A stretch of 64,000 nt of DNA from Lanius collurio (Eukaryota; Chordata; Aves; Passeriformes; Laniidae), in NCBI GenBank assembly GCA_020086605.1, contig JACBWW010000004.1, positions 18,797,624-18,861,623 on the forward strand. The letters are read 5' to 3'. The translations under genes and the position numbers were made by a program. This document shows, in pieces, positions 46,201-58,167 of the stretch (position 1 is its first letter; every line of letters begins with the position of its first letter). The notes under the pieces were generated by a model. It worked only from the letters and a program-made list of their open reading frames with translations, did no database searches and was not told the DNA's origin.

Positions 46201-48255
46201 TGCTGTTTTCTCTAGCAGGACAGACATGTTTGAGTCTTGGCTCTGGATTGTTGTGAACATTTTAAGCCTCTATCCTGTGTGATCTGAAGCAAGTGCTTCC
46301 GTGGGGGACGGGTTGATTTTTCCTTTTTTATTGTGTTTCTTCCTCCTAGATATGTCAGCATAGCAGGATAGGTTGAATTACTAATTGGAATGTGAACAGT
46401 TTAAACGGAGCTATCCTAATCTGCAGACATGTCACACCTGACTAACGAAGTAGTTTTATAAGGAGTTTATAGCACCACTGGTCTTCATTCATGCTTGAGT
46501 GTACTTTTGTTAGCCTTGCTTTTTAAAGGACTTGTATTGAATTTTTTCCAGAAAACTCACAGGAAGTTTATAGGTGGGCAAAATACTACTTGGCTGTGTT
46601 TTTCTGACGTGCTGTGAAACAGCCGAAAGAGCAGTGAATGACCCTCAGATCTCTTCTTGCTACCACAGTTGCTGTCTGCATGGATGCCCAGCTGCTGACA
46701 AAATCCTGTTTGTCCAAGAGCAGATGTGAAGGACAATCTGCAGGGGGAGGCACTGACAGCTGGCCAAGCTGGCTCTCAAGGGCCAAGCTGGGGCTGTTAA
46801 TATGGCTCACGGTTTCAGGCAATGCTGCCAGTCTAGTTAGGATCAAAATGTGACCCTCCCACACAAATTGCTATAATATTTTGTTCTACTCTAGGTTTAC
46901 ACCCTGCACTGAGGGGGAAAATAGCCCAGATGTGGTGTGAGCAGTGCTTGAGCATGAGGGGATATAATTTCTCATTTCAGACTTGCTCCCACTCACTTGC
47001 TAGAGGAGCAGATAAATGGAGATGATACCCTTTAAATGGTGGCATTGAACCAGACAATGGAACTGTTCTCCATTTTTGGCCCTGTAAAAGCAGAAAATGA
47101 GAAAGCTAACTTACTGCAGAACTCTGAAAAATGCATATTTTGTCATTTAGAAGCTGAGGGTTTTATCACAGTCTCTTTGAAATTAAAACCATTTGCAGAA
47201 TATCCAGCATTTTCTCACTGGAATGCAGATGGGTCTGGAAAAAAGATTGCCATCAGCTAAGTCCCCACAGCCATACTTGGGTAACAGAGGCTTTTCTCAG
47301 GCAGGTCTATGTTTTGCTGTTTCCTCTGTGAATAAGATGTCAGCCACAAGAGATGTTTTAACATCTATTGAAAACAAACTTTTCTTACAAAAATGTAAGA
47401 TAAAGTTTTCTCTGTGATATGGCAGGTAAAGCACCTGAGATAGGAAACACGTGACAATGTCTGGGGTTCCTTGCAATAGCAAAGAATTTCAAGTGAAACG
47501 CCCAGGTGACAGAACAAGTTAGCCATGTGAAGTGCAGTACCTTGGAGGTCTCTGCCAGTCTAACCAGAGCAGAAAAATCCTTGCTATGTTCCAATCAGGA
47601 AGCTAATTTAATGTGAAATACTAGCAAGACACCCTGGAGCTTTCATTTGATTATGAGCACCAGTTTGGCATCCTAGAGCAAGCAGTTGTTAATGGCTGTT
47701 TCCAAGGAAGGCAAAAAAGCCCCAGAAGCACAGCTGTGCCATGAATGGGTGGTGGAGCAGACTACTGCAGCCTTTGCAGAATAGGTTATACAGTATGTTC
47801 ATGGCAGAAAGATCTTTACTCAGTTCTGTTTGCTGAATTTTGGCCCATCAAAAGCAAATCAAGCCAAGTGCACTGTGATTGCTATTTTTACAATTTGGCT
47901 GACTACAGAGAAAAGATGGTTTGTGCTGAAATTTTACTGCATAAATGTTCTGTTGTTACTTCCTTTCCTTCATGAATAACTGAAATTGCTTTACTTTGTA
48001 CTTATGAGCTGTGTTAGTCACATGTTGACAGGACACTTTTGATCATAGGTACACAAACTGATGGATGCAGCTTCCAGATCAAAGTGATTAAGTGGCTTAC
48101 TAACCTAAACTCCTCTTTCTAGATAAGGGATGTGAATGAATTTTCCTTGAGAAAGGAAGAATACAATCCTGATAGATAACTAGAAAATGGATGGATTTGG
48201 TAATTACATGTGATCTGCTGCAGGATAGGGAGTCCTTTTACTGTATATGCTACTT
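43256..48255. other. Gene-poor flank, no feature recognised
   Basis: About 5 kb downstream of SEC23A. Open frames do not exceed 92 codons, overlap each other on both strands and look like no known protein. No clear repeat, RNA gene or promoter seen. Confidence 0.45.
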
Positions 48256-48530
48256 TTCACAGAATCACAGGAAGGTGAAGGCTGGAAGGGACCTCTGGAA
48301 AAGACCTTCTGGTCCAGCCTCTTTAAGCAGACCCACCTACAGCTGGTTGCCCAGGATCTTGTATAGAGGGCTTTTGTTGACTTGAGAAGGAGTTGAAAAT
48401 TTTCAAATTTATAGACAGGTCCTTGCACAGGCTCCTGTTATCCAGCCCAAATGGAAGTAGTTCCACAAACTGCAGGAGGTGGACCAAAAGCTCTCTGCTT
48501 CCTATGCTCTTTTTGGCATGGTGCAAAACT
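48256..48530 (-). mobile_element. CR1 LINE 3' fragment
   Basis: Starts with CACAGAATCACAG and GGCTGGAAGGGACCTCTGGA, the reverse complement of a CR1 tail, then GGTCCAGCCTC and CCCACCTACAGC. Diverged and 5'-truncated. Confidence 0.85.
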
Positions 48531-49450
48531 ACACAGGGAGTATTTTTTGAGAGGTGAATTTAACTGAAAAGATAACACATGGGCAGGACACTTTCAAAGG
48601 CTTAATCCATCTTAATCAGTAGACTGAAAGCAGATTAAACAAAAAATTAAATTGTTCCTTATGTGTAAGTATCTGAAATACATGAAATGACAGGTTCTCA
48701 GAGTAGGCCAGTAACATCTGTATGAAAAATTATACTTTGTCCTAGTTAAGTAATGTATATAAATAAATCTGGATTTATTTTTTGAGTTGCTATATTTGGT
48801 AATATATGACATAATGCCATTCAAAGCAGAGCTTGAAATAACTTGGAATTAAGTTGAACAGAATAAATAGGGCATCTGTTTTTGTCAGATTTCTGCAACT
48901 TCTTAGATGCCATCATTTCATTTGCTGATAGAAATATATATAATAAAGATGTAATATTTGAAATACTGTGTTGCACATTGCAGTTGACAGTTCCCGTGTC
49001 CTTGCAAGAAGCAAAGAATACTTTTACAGCTTCTGCTGCCAGTATCACAAAAAAATGGAATAATTTGCTTTTGCAGCTTTGATCCCAATGGAATAAGTGG
49101 TTGCTTTGCTCTGTGTATGGATCAAATGTGTGTGCTAACCTCCTGCAGGATCAGACCTTTGGTTAAAAGAAAATGTTATCTTCTGAGATGAGTATCAGTA
49201 GTTAATGCTAACAGATAAGCCCTTTCCACCACACTCTGCTATTGCATGTTTTTTTAGGATTGCAGCAGCAGGCCAACTGCAGAGAAAATAGTAGTTTGGA
49301 TTTGCAGTTTGCCCATCAGTGGTTTTCATCACTGCATTGCCTTCAGCAAACCTCCAGACGGCAGTAGATACATGAAGCTTCTGCTCTGATTCTGGTTCCA
49401 GTTAGTTACTGGTGTAATCGGGTGTCTTTGATTGTTCCTCATTTACAGCC

Positions 49451-50126
49451 TGTTGTGGTTTCACTGCAGTCAGCAACTGAGTACCACTCCGCAGCTTGCT
49501 CACTGCGCATCCTGCCTCTGGTGGGATAGGGAGGAAAACTGGAAAAAGGTAGAACCCATAGTTTGAGATAAGAACAGTTTAATAATTGAAAAAAAAAATT
49601 AAATGAAAGATGCCCTACTCCTGCAGTCCTACAAAACCATGGAATGCAAATGGCAGGGCTTATCTTTATCTATCACTAAGTACTGGTAGTTGCCTCACAA
49701 GACGGCATCTTCCTTCAACCAGTAACAACAATAATAATGGTAATGAAAAGGAGAAGGAGAGAAAGGAATAAAGCCCAAGAACAAGAGGTGATGCACAGTG
49801 CAGTTGCTCGCCACCTGCTGGCGGATGTCCAGTCCATCCCTCAGCACCAGCTGGCAGCTCCTGGCCAGCTTCCCCCAGTTTATATACTGGGCACAGCATT
49901 CTGTGGTATGGGATATCACTTTGGCCAGTCCAGTCAGCTGTACTGGCCGTGCTCCCTCCTGGCTTCTTGTGCACCCGGAAATGTCCTTGGCTTTGGCTAA
50001 GCATTACTTAGCAACATCTAAAACATTAGTGTGCTATCAAGCATTACTCTCATACTGAATGTGAAACACAACACTGTACCCGCTATTAAGAAGAAATCTA
50101 ATTTCATCCCAGCTGAAACCAGGACA
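49451..50126 (-). mobile_element. Solo LTR of an avian ERVL-type endogenous retrovirus
   Basis: On the - strand it starts TGTCCTGGTTTCAGCTGGGAT and ends ACCACAACA, the termini of a very common bird ERVL-type LTR. A TATATAA box lies at about 49880-49887 (+), and an ATTAAA-type poly(A) signal with the T-C-A block of AACTGTTCTTATCTCAAACT follows. The ends are TG...CA. The flanking 5-mers CAGCC (49446-49450) and CATCC (50127-50131) differ at one base, which fits a 5-base target duplication. No gag, pol or env remains nearby, so this is a recombination-derived solo LTR. The family name is from memory. Confidence 0.82.
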
Positions 50127-50865
50127 CATCCATGAAAGTATGGGCCCAATCAGCCTAGAATTTCAGTTAATTTCACCTTCAGTTAGAAAAACATAGTAAT
50201 ATTTTCTTTCTCTCCTTTTTCACTTTGAACTTTCATGATAAAAATGACAACACTCTGAAGCAAACAGAATGTCATAAGAATTTTTGATGTTTTATGAAAT
50301 AATATAAAAGGAGCTACAAAAAACTGATTTAAAACTGAAGCTCCCCTAGGTGTAACAAAGCATACATATTCTTTTGAAAAGGTGAACTTTTAAGATGTGC
50401 ACAAATAAACACGAGAGGGAATTCAGCACAATGATCCTGTTTTGATCCTCATCTTCTAACAAGTATACAAAATAAGAAGAAATCAAATACGCAGGCACTG
50501 ATTTGCATGCATATTTTTCTTTTTTATATCTGTGAAATGAGCAAAATAGGCTGTGATTGACTAAAGGAAATGTGTTGTGTCTGTGGGCTGGTCACAGTCT
50601 TCCCAAAATATTTACTCAACTTCAACTAATATAAGAAGACAATTATCTAGAAGGTGTAAAATGACCAGAAGAAAACTTCCTAAGTTTTCTTAAGTTAGGA
50701 TTTTTAGGATTGACTGAATGCTTCTGATAACTCCAGGTAAACCCCATGGAATACCTAAAAAGTTATTAGAGAACAAGAGGACTGTAACACTTAATCACTC
50801 TCCTAAGTGTCGTACAGTTGTGCAGCTCTGCGGAATACTCAGCTGGGGGCTGTTCCTTGTCATGA
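50127..50865. other. Intergenic, nothing recognised
   Basis: A/T-rich sequence between the solo LTR and the next CR1 copy. No coding or RNA signal seen. Confidence 0.4.
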
Positions 50866-51332
50866 AGCAGGTAAAACTAGAGTCTAGTTGGAGACCTGTC
50901 ACTAACCTAAGGTTCAATACTGGGCCCCATACTCTTTAACTTGTTCATCCATGACTTGGATGAAGGGGCAGATGCCTTCTCAGCAAGATCACTGACAACA
51001 CAAAATTGGGAGGAGTGGCCAGTACCCCTGGGAGGGTGGACCCAGGCTCTTTGTGGTGCAGAGCAGTAGGACAGGAGGCAAAAGGCAGAAACCGATGCAC
51101 AGGAAGTTCCACCTGAACATGACGAGGAACTTCTTTACTGTGTGGGTGACTGAGCACTGGAACAGGTTCTCCAGAGAGCGTGTGGAGTCTCTCTTACCAG
51201 AGATATTCAAGAACTATGTGGACACAACTCTGTGCCATGTGCTCCAGGATGACTCTGCTTGAGCAGGGAGGTTGGACCAGATGACCCACTGTGGTCCCTT
51301 CCAGTCTTACCCATTTTATGGTTCTGTGAAAA
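50866..51332 (+). mobile_element. CR1 LINE copy with internal deletion
   Basis: 50866-51010 carries CR1 RT-region sequence (TGTTCATCCATGACTTGGAT, AAAATTGGGAGGAGTGGCC). From about 51035 it jumps to the 3' part (CAGGAAGTTCCACCTGAACA, GAGATATTCAAGAA, TTGAGCAGGGAGGTTGGACC) and ends TATGGTTCTGTGA. Several hundred bases of the CR1 consensus between these blocks are absent. Confidence 0.85.
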
Positions 51333-51559
51333 CAGGCAAACCTGATACAGGAGGTTCAAAGTGCCAGGAAAGAGAAGCAAAGGATTGTGGAAGGCTAGAG
51401 CAGCTACAGGTTCTTTTGCAGCTGAGGCACGATGCTTGTGACTTGTAGGCATTATGGAGAAGTTCTTACAATGATAGAGCTGGTGGCTTTGATGCGTAGA
51501 GTCACTGTGGGGTGCATATCCTATTCACTACTGCTCTCTTATCTGCATAGCAAGTAATT

Positions 51560-52245
51560 TCATTAGAGAAATAGAGCCCAGATTGTCAGGGATGATCTGT
51601 CCTTTGTAAATCCACACTTTTCCTCACTGCTGACTTGTCCTTCAGTTGTTTGGAAATGGATCCTCAGAGTTGTGCTGCACAGTCTTTCTAAGGACTGAGT
51701 TGAAGCTGGCCAGCATTTAGTTCCTCAGATCCTCTGCAGACTTCTTAAAGATGACTGTAATATTTAGCCCCTTTCCATGGACTTCCCTGAATCATCATCT
51801 GTTCTTATGATGATGTGGCTTCACAATCATATCACCCAGGTTTTAATCATCCTTCCATGTGTCCCGCCTATCTCTGCAGCCATGAATATACCCAATATCT
51901 CTAAACAGTCCTTAACTCTCTTACTTTTGTGTTTCCTCGTTCCTCAAACTGCAGGTGTGTATGGAGGTCTGGAAAGTTTTGAAGACTGAGGCAAAATAAT
52001 CTTTCAGTGTTTCCCCATTAAATACCAGTTTCACATTTCCTTTGAACCTCAGCTTGCTACCAGGCTGCTTATAGAATTCTTTTCCTTTTACCTTTTATGC
52101 CCCTGGGCAGCTTGAGCATCACCTGTGCTCTATCTTTACTGACACCATCCCTGACTGCCTGAGCAATACCTTATACTCCTCCTTTGCTGCCCGTCCTTGT
52201 TTCTGCTTTTTGGATTTTTTTTTTTTTCATTTTAATGCATTAGCT
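51560..52245 (-). mobile_element. Degenerate ancient CR1-type LINE fragment (linker and start of RT)
   Basis: Read on the - strand, about 51970-52015 encodes a GETLKDYFASVFKTF-like block (the CR1 linker motif FFASVF), and about 51685-51745 encodes ITVIFKK...EDLRN, the RT entry motif. Many stops. It overlaps in consensus with the fossil at 42.7 kb, so the two are separate insertions. Confidence 0.65.
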
Positions 52246-55200
52246 GCTCCTTGCTTTGATAACTGGGCCATCTGCCAAAGTTTTTGGTTGTATACAAAAT
52301 TAGCCTTTCATTAGAATTCAAGGGTATTTTTTTTTTACACATCTATCCTTTTATTATTTTTAGATTAAGTTCTGCCATTGGCCAACTCACAGATCTTATG
52401 ATCCAGTTGTTATGACAATCCTACCGTGCAGGAGCCACTCTAAATCTGAATGATTCCCCACTGTTTCTTCATTCAGTAATTAGGAGTTTTTACTTTAATG
52501 CAATGCAGATATAGTTAAGGCATCATTCACTTGTAACCTTTGCAAGATGCAAATGTAGCTCAGATCCAGCTGACCTATCTTTATTCAGATTGCTAATACA
52601 CACTTCAATATTTTTGAGGCTTTAATGTCATACATCATGGAATGTGTTTATTGTACATGCATATTGCATAAGGCCATGCCTTTTGGTGGACTCAGCTTTT
52701 GATAAAACAATGCTTTTATCTCTGAACACATTAATCAAGGTACACAATTTGGGAAAAGAATACCTTTGCTCCACAAATATCAGAGTCTCTATTGTTAGCT
52801 TGGAAGGCTCAGGTCACAAGACCTTCATTTTGATAGATTTTATGTATGTGAGGACTATAGACACCTTGTTAAGTTCTTCCCATGTCAAACAGAATTGAAG
52901 ATTTTTTTGGGGGCTAAAAGAGTCAGCAAAGGTCAGCATATCGAGCAGTGTGAAGTCAAGACTTGTTCCATACCATGAGTAATAGGGAGAGTGGGCTCAG
53001 CAGTGAAAAAAGGTGGGTTTGACTGTAGGAAAAATCTATAGGACAAGGTTATAGTGGTAACTTGTGACCACTGAATGATTTTTCAGATTCATTACTAGTA
53101 GTGAGAATATATTGACCCTGTGTTTTGGGAAATTGCTTGAAAAACTTCTTGCCTTTTTTTTTTGTTTATTTTTTTTTTTAATTTAGGGTTTTTTTATTAT
53201 TTTCATTCAAAACAGAGAAAATGATATAATAAAAAACCTACCCAGGACCAGGCAATGTAAAACTACTTTCTACTACAGGATCATCCAATGATGACTTTGG
53301 AAAGGGCAGGATTTGATTTCACTTCCCAAGAAGCTGTTGCATGCAAAGGTCAGGCTGCAGACAGGAGCTGCTGCACCATGAAGCAGCAGTTCTCACATGT
53401 GATTGAATTAGCTGATTTCCTGAGCAGTGGCCACAGATGTAGAGGCTCAGGCTTGATTTACAGCATGAAATATCTGTTGGAGGGAGTGAGCTGTGAACCC
53501 ACAGAGCTCTAGGAACAGGCAGTAAGATATTTGCTTGGTGTAAGACCTCATTTCTGCTTTTTGTATTGGATCAAGAGCCTGCCCTGCACTTGGCCTGGCC
53601 GTGTCCTCGCCGTCCGCCCTCCTCCCTCCTGTGAGGGCAGCACAGCCTGGCTGCTCTAGCATCAGTTTCAGGTGGAAGGAGGATTTGTCGGGGCATCCTG
53701 TCAGAAGCTGAGGTATTTGGCTTCTTCAGTCTCCTATAAAGTGCAGGAAATGCCGTTCCTGCAGCACACCCTGTGGTGGGTTCACTCCTGCTGTGAGGCG
53801 AGTCCACTGGGGACACCTCAAGCACAAAAACACTCTCCCTGCAGGAAAGCTATTGGGGTGCCATGACAGGGGCTAGACATGGTCCCCTGTGCACTCTAGG
53901 AGCACATCTCCAGGCACAGGGCTCCTTGCTGGGAAGGGACCACCAGCACAGCTGTTTTCCCCAGACAGTCTGCCCAGGCCTCAGGTGCCACATGCACGGT
54001 GACATGGTAAATGTCAGATGTGTGAGGATATGTGGGGTGGCTGTACATCCCCAGTGACTCCCTTAAATGTACCTGCAGGATGTGAGAGAAGGATTTCTTT
54101 AAAGCTGCCTCATGACTTTATAATGAGGGGTAGGTTAGAGAGCCCATCTGCAAGGTCTGCATATGGTACTGCCTTTATGTTGATGCCACCATTATTCACC
54201 CAAGTGCCAGACAGAACCCAACTCCACTCTTAGCAGCGAAACTTTTTTTATTACAGAAAAGAGTGCTCATTTTGCTATTTGCTGGAAACAAGGGCAGTTT
54301 TTGACATTATCCTGCAACCCAAGAAGGAAGAAAGGAAGTAATTTGGAGAGAATTTCTTGCTTTCTAAAGTACCAACAGCTTAACTTTGCTGTAGTTTTTG
54401 TACTGCTGTAAAATAGCTCACAACTGTGGCCTGAAGCAGTAGAGCAGATTTTTATGCAGCATTGTTCTGCCTTCAGTGCAGCTCCATTATTCAGTGTGGC
54501 TGCATCCTCAAATGGGATTAGATGAGACCATGCTTGAAGTGCAGTGCTGATTAAAATCAAACCCATCTACTTCCTTGTGTATTCAGTACGTGGCTTTTGG
54601 AACATAGCATGACCTATCTTTAAATTAAATAAAAAAGCAGAGTCATCTAGTGGAGGTCTGAATTGCCATTATCTAAGGTTTTCACCAGTCATAAGTGACA
54701 GGAATTAAGATGCTTTTGCAATAAATAGCACAAAACATATAAAAACAAAATAAAACCACCTAGGATTAAAGACATCTTTCCTCCTAGAGCTACTGCTTTA
54801 AGCAGGCTATGAGCTGGAAATAGAGAGAGATGATCAAAAAATATAGAGGTAAATGATGCTATGTTGCCTTTACATAATTTCGTGGTAAAAGATAGAGGCA
54901 ACTGAAACTCATGAGGTCTCAGAGATGTGTCAGGGCAACTGATCTGTTGCTCCTTGATTACTTTTCTTCTTTCAAGCATTTCAAGTAATTGAGGCCACAG
55001 CCTATGAAGTGGTGCATTTTTTCTTTTTGCTTTTCCAGGTGTGCAAGCACCAGAGGCTGCTGTAGCTGAAAAGCTCTTGGAGACATTATTGACTTTGCTG
55101 GACAGCACTGTGCAGGTAAATTTTCCAGCAGAATTCTGCAAAAATTTGTTGGGCAAAGATGGCAATAGACTTGTTTTTGTGATCTGACAAGATACAAAAC

Positions 55201-56700
55201 TGTTTTCTCAAGGCAGAGCTGGAAAAAGCTTGTGAGTTTGAGTTCTTATTTCCTAACATGCTAAAGCTTGTTATCTTGAGAATAACAAGCTTGTAGATGC
55301 TAAATCTGTAGATGGCTTGTAGGTGTTAAATGTCTTAGTAGATTAGCATTGTGGTCTCTGGGCTTAATCTGGACATTTATTTGTTGTGGTGCTATATTGC
55401 TTTACTGAAATGGTGAAAGGACTAAAGCTCTGCACTATGGGATTGGTTTGTTGGTTGTGTAATTACAATTGGTCAGAAATATTTTGGGAGAAAGTACTAA
55501 TGAATGTTCTTTGTTGGAGGAGAAACTTTGTATTCAAAGTTTCTGATTTAGGGAGCCACATCAAACATTTGTTTAGACTAGATGAATAGCTAAGGGAACT
55601 ATGTTGTCACTGGGCATCTGTGAATGCTCTAATGACACTGTTTGTTTTAGTAAGGAGTACATGTTAACTTGAAAAGTTATATACTTATCCTAATTTTATT
55701 TCTTTAAATTAAATGGGTTTTTATGACAAAGTTCAAGTTGCAGAAAATTTTAAAGCACTTCCATATTGGAATAACTGCTCAAGGGATGGATTTTGTGGTT
55801 TTGGTCTGCTGGGGATTTTTTTGTTTTGTTGGTTTTTGTTTTAGTTTTACCACTATGAGTTGAAAGATGTGTATAAAATGTTTAAAATGTGTATAACATA
55901 ATTATTAAGTACATTCTTTTACCTGCTTGTAGGTAGATGGATATGCTTAAACACGGAGTCTAGGGCTTACAGTCTCGTCCTCTGTGTTGCATCAGTCTTC
56001 TTTTTTCTTTTTTTTTCCATAGTAAATACATATTCCAAATCCTATCACAAGCCTTCGTTACATGTGTCTCTGTTATGGCTCTGTTATTTTGTGCAATAAA
56101 AGCTGTTGCAGAAGAAAAAAAGCCCACCCTAAATTTCATTAAGACAAAAGCTGATTATATATCGGCTTAACTTGCATTTCATTTTTCCCAGTAAGTTGTG
56201 CAAAATGGCAATAGCTCAGTTATTTCTGTAATGCAGTAATCCTGCACTTTAAGAGCAAAAGCTGTAAGTTTAGGTGAAGCTAAATAAAATAATGAAGGGT
56301 AGAGATGTTAGGAAAAACTACAGTTTTTTCTGAGTAATTTCTACTGCTTTCTGCCTATATGAGTCCTCACAGAAATGAGAGACCTTTTGCAAGTGACCCA
56401 TTGCCAGATTGTTTGCACTATTGCCATTTTCATCTAAGAAATCCTTTGGAGTTAAATGAAGTTACAGGATACTAAGATTAGCAAAAAGACCAGAGGAATA
56501 AACACAAAATATCAAGGCTGTTAGGGCTCAGTATTTTTTTATTTACTGTTTTGTTTTCACTTGTAAATGATATTTAGTTACAATGTTTGGAGAATTTGTG
56601 TCTTAGGCACCAAATGACCCTGCAAAGACAAAAGGGAGACTCCTGAACTTTCTTAGAGATTCATCTCCCAGCTGAAAGACGTTGTGAGACTACAGCTTCC
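52246..56700. other. Gene-poor flank, mostly unique sequence
   Basis: T-rich runs at 52218-52227 and 53153-53197, a G+C-richer patch at 53.56-53.66 kb, and a perfect hairpin at 55264. The longest open frame (158 codons, - strand, 54689-55165) resembles nothing known and has no splice or promoter support. Confidence 0.4.
55264..55292. repeat. Perfect inverted repeat (11-base arms, 7-base loop)
   Basis: AAGCTTGTTAT and its exact complement ATAACAAGCTT flank CTTGAGA. Just after it, CTTGTAGATGCTAAAT and CTTGTAGGTGTTAAAT form an imperfect direct repeat. No known element assigned. Confidence 0.6.
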
Positions 56701-56706
56701 AGTTAT

Positions 56707-56762
56707 CATGGAATCATAGAATCAGAGTGGCTTGGATTGGAAGGAAACTTACAGTTTAGTGA
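56707..56762 (-). mobile_element. Short CR1 3' tail fragment
   Basis: GGAATCATAGAATCAGAG followed by TTGGATTGGAAGGAAACTT is the reverse complement of a CR1 end. Only about 55 bases are recognisable. Confidence 0.7.
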
Positions 56763-57815
56763 AGAGAAAATAATGTCAGCATCTGAAGACATTAGAAACA
56801 TTGATGTATGTGTTGTAGCTTCCTTTTGATGTCCTCATTTTACAGATAGTGATACAGACCTTAACAGGCTTAACCTGGAGTCTATGTCAAGTCATGGCAT
56901 CACCAGAGATGGCTTTTCCATCTCCTGAATATTAATCTGGCTCCTTAAGAGAATTGTCCTTCCTGTATGCTCTTGTGGCCCAGTTGGAAGGTTGAAAACA
57001 ATCCAATTCAACATGTTGATCTGGAAAGTCATTCCCCTATAGTGTAAAAAGTTCTGAGCTTAATTCTAGGTCACCATTGACTCTGGCTACATTCAGTCTA
57101 AGTAGAGCTAACCATGAATACATTTCTACAGTTGTGTTGTTTCTTGGGAATATGGCTTGTTATACTGCCTTGTTTTCAGGTTAGGACAGAGTAATAATCT
57201 CATCTCCAAATAATGACAAGGAAAGGAAAATATTTTAAAATCTTTCTTCAGACCACTGAAAATCTGCCTCGAAAAGCCATCACGTACTAAATTCTCAAGG
57301 GTGTGCTGGATTCCTTTGCAGTCACTGTAAGGTGAGAGTGGATGCTACTTTGAGTGAGGCCTTTGGGTTTCAGTAGATTCAGCATGCACGAGACAGAAAC
57401 CTCTATTAATGCCTGAATTCCACACACTGTAATACTAGCAGTCTTGTGGCACTACTGGATAAAATTACAGGTGGATAACTGAGATTCTTAGTTTGAAACA
57501 ATATAGATAGATCTCTTCACATAATGTTTTTAAGAAAACTTGCCTCATTTATAAACATAAGGATATAAACCTGTGATTTAATTGTCTTCTTCCCATTATA
57601 CAAGTATTCTTCATGGTGATTTCACCCATTGAATCTTTATTAACTATTTAATAGGCAACTTTTATGAACTACCTCAAACATGTTTTCTTTTTTCTTCTCT
57701 GTTAGCAATGATTTGAGCCTGATTTATTCAGAGACTATTGACTGAGCATATTAAGATGAAAGAATCTATCATAGACAGCTTTCCTTTAAGTCATAAAATT
57801 AAAAAAAAATCTTCT

Positions 57816-58167
57816 NNNNNNNNNNNNNNNNNNNNNNNNNNNNNNNNNNNNNNNNNNNNNNNNNNNNNNNNNNNNNNNNNNNNNNNNNNNNNNNNNNNNN
57901 NNNNNNNNNNNNNNNNNNNNNNNNNNNNNNNNNNNNNNNNNNNNNNNNNNNNNNNNNNNNNNNNNNNNNNNNNNNNNNNNNNNNNNNNNNNNNNNNNNNN
58001 NNNNNNNNNNNNNNNNNNNNNNNNNNNNNNNNNNNNNNNNNNNNNNNNNNNNNNNNNNNNNNNNNNNNNNNNNNNNNNNNNNNNNNNNNNNNNNNNNNNN
58101 NNNNNNNNNNNNNNNNNNNNNNNNNNNNNNNNNNNNNNNNNNNNNNNNNNNNNNNNNNNNNNNNNNN
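57816..58167. other. Assembly gap (352 N)
   Basis: A run of N, preceded by an A-rich stretch at 57799-57809. The content is unknown, and open frames spanning it are artefacts. Confidence 1.

Noticed and set aside
42735..52245. The CR1 fossils at 42.7-43.3 kb and 51.6-52.2 kb as one element split by later insertions
   Set aside because: Same strand and compatible order, but both contain the same RT entry motif (VTLIHK / VIFKK), so they overlap in consensus and must be separate copies.
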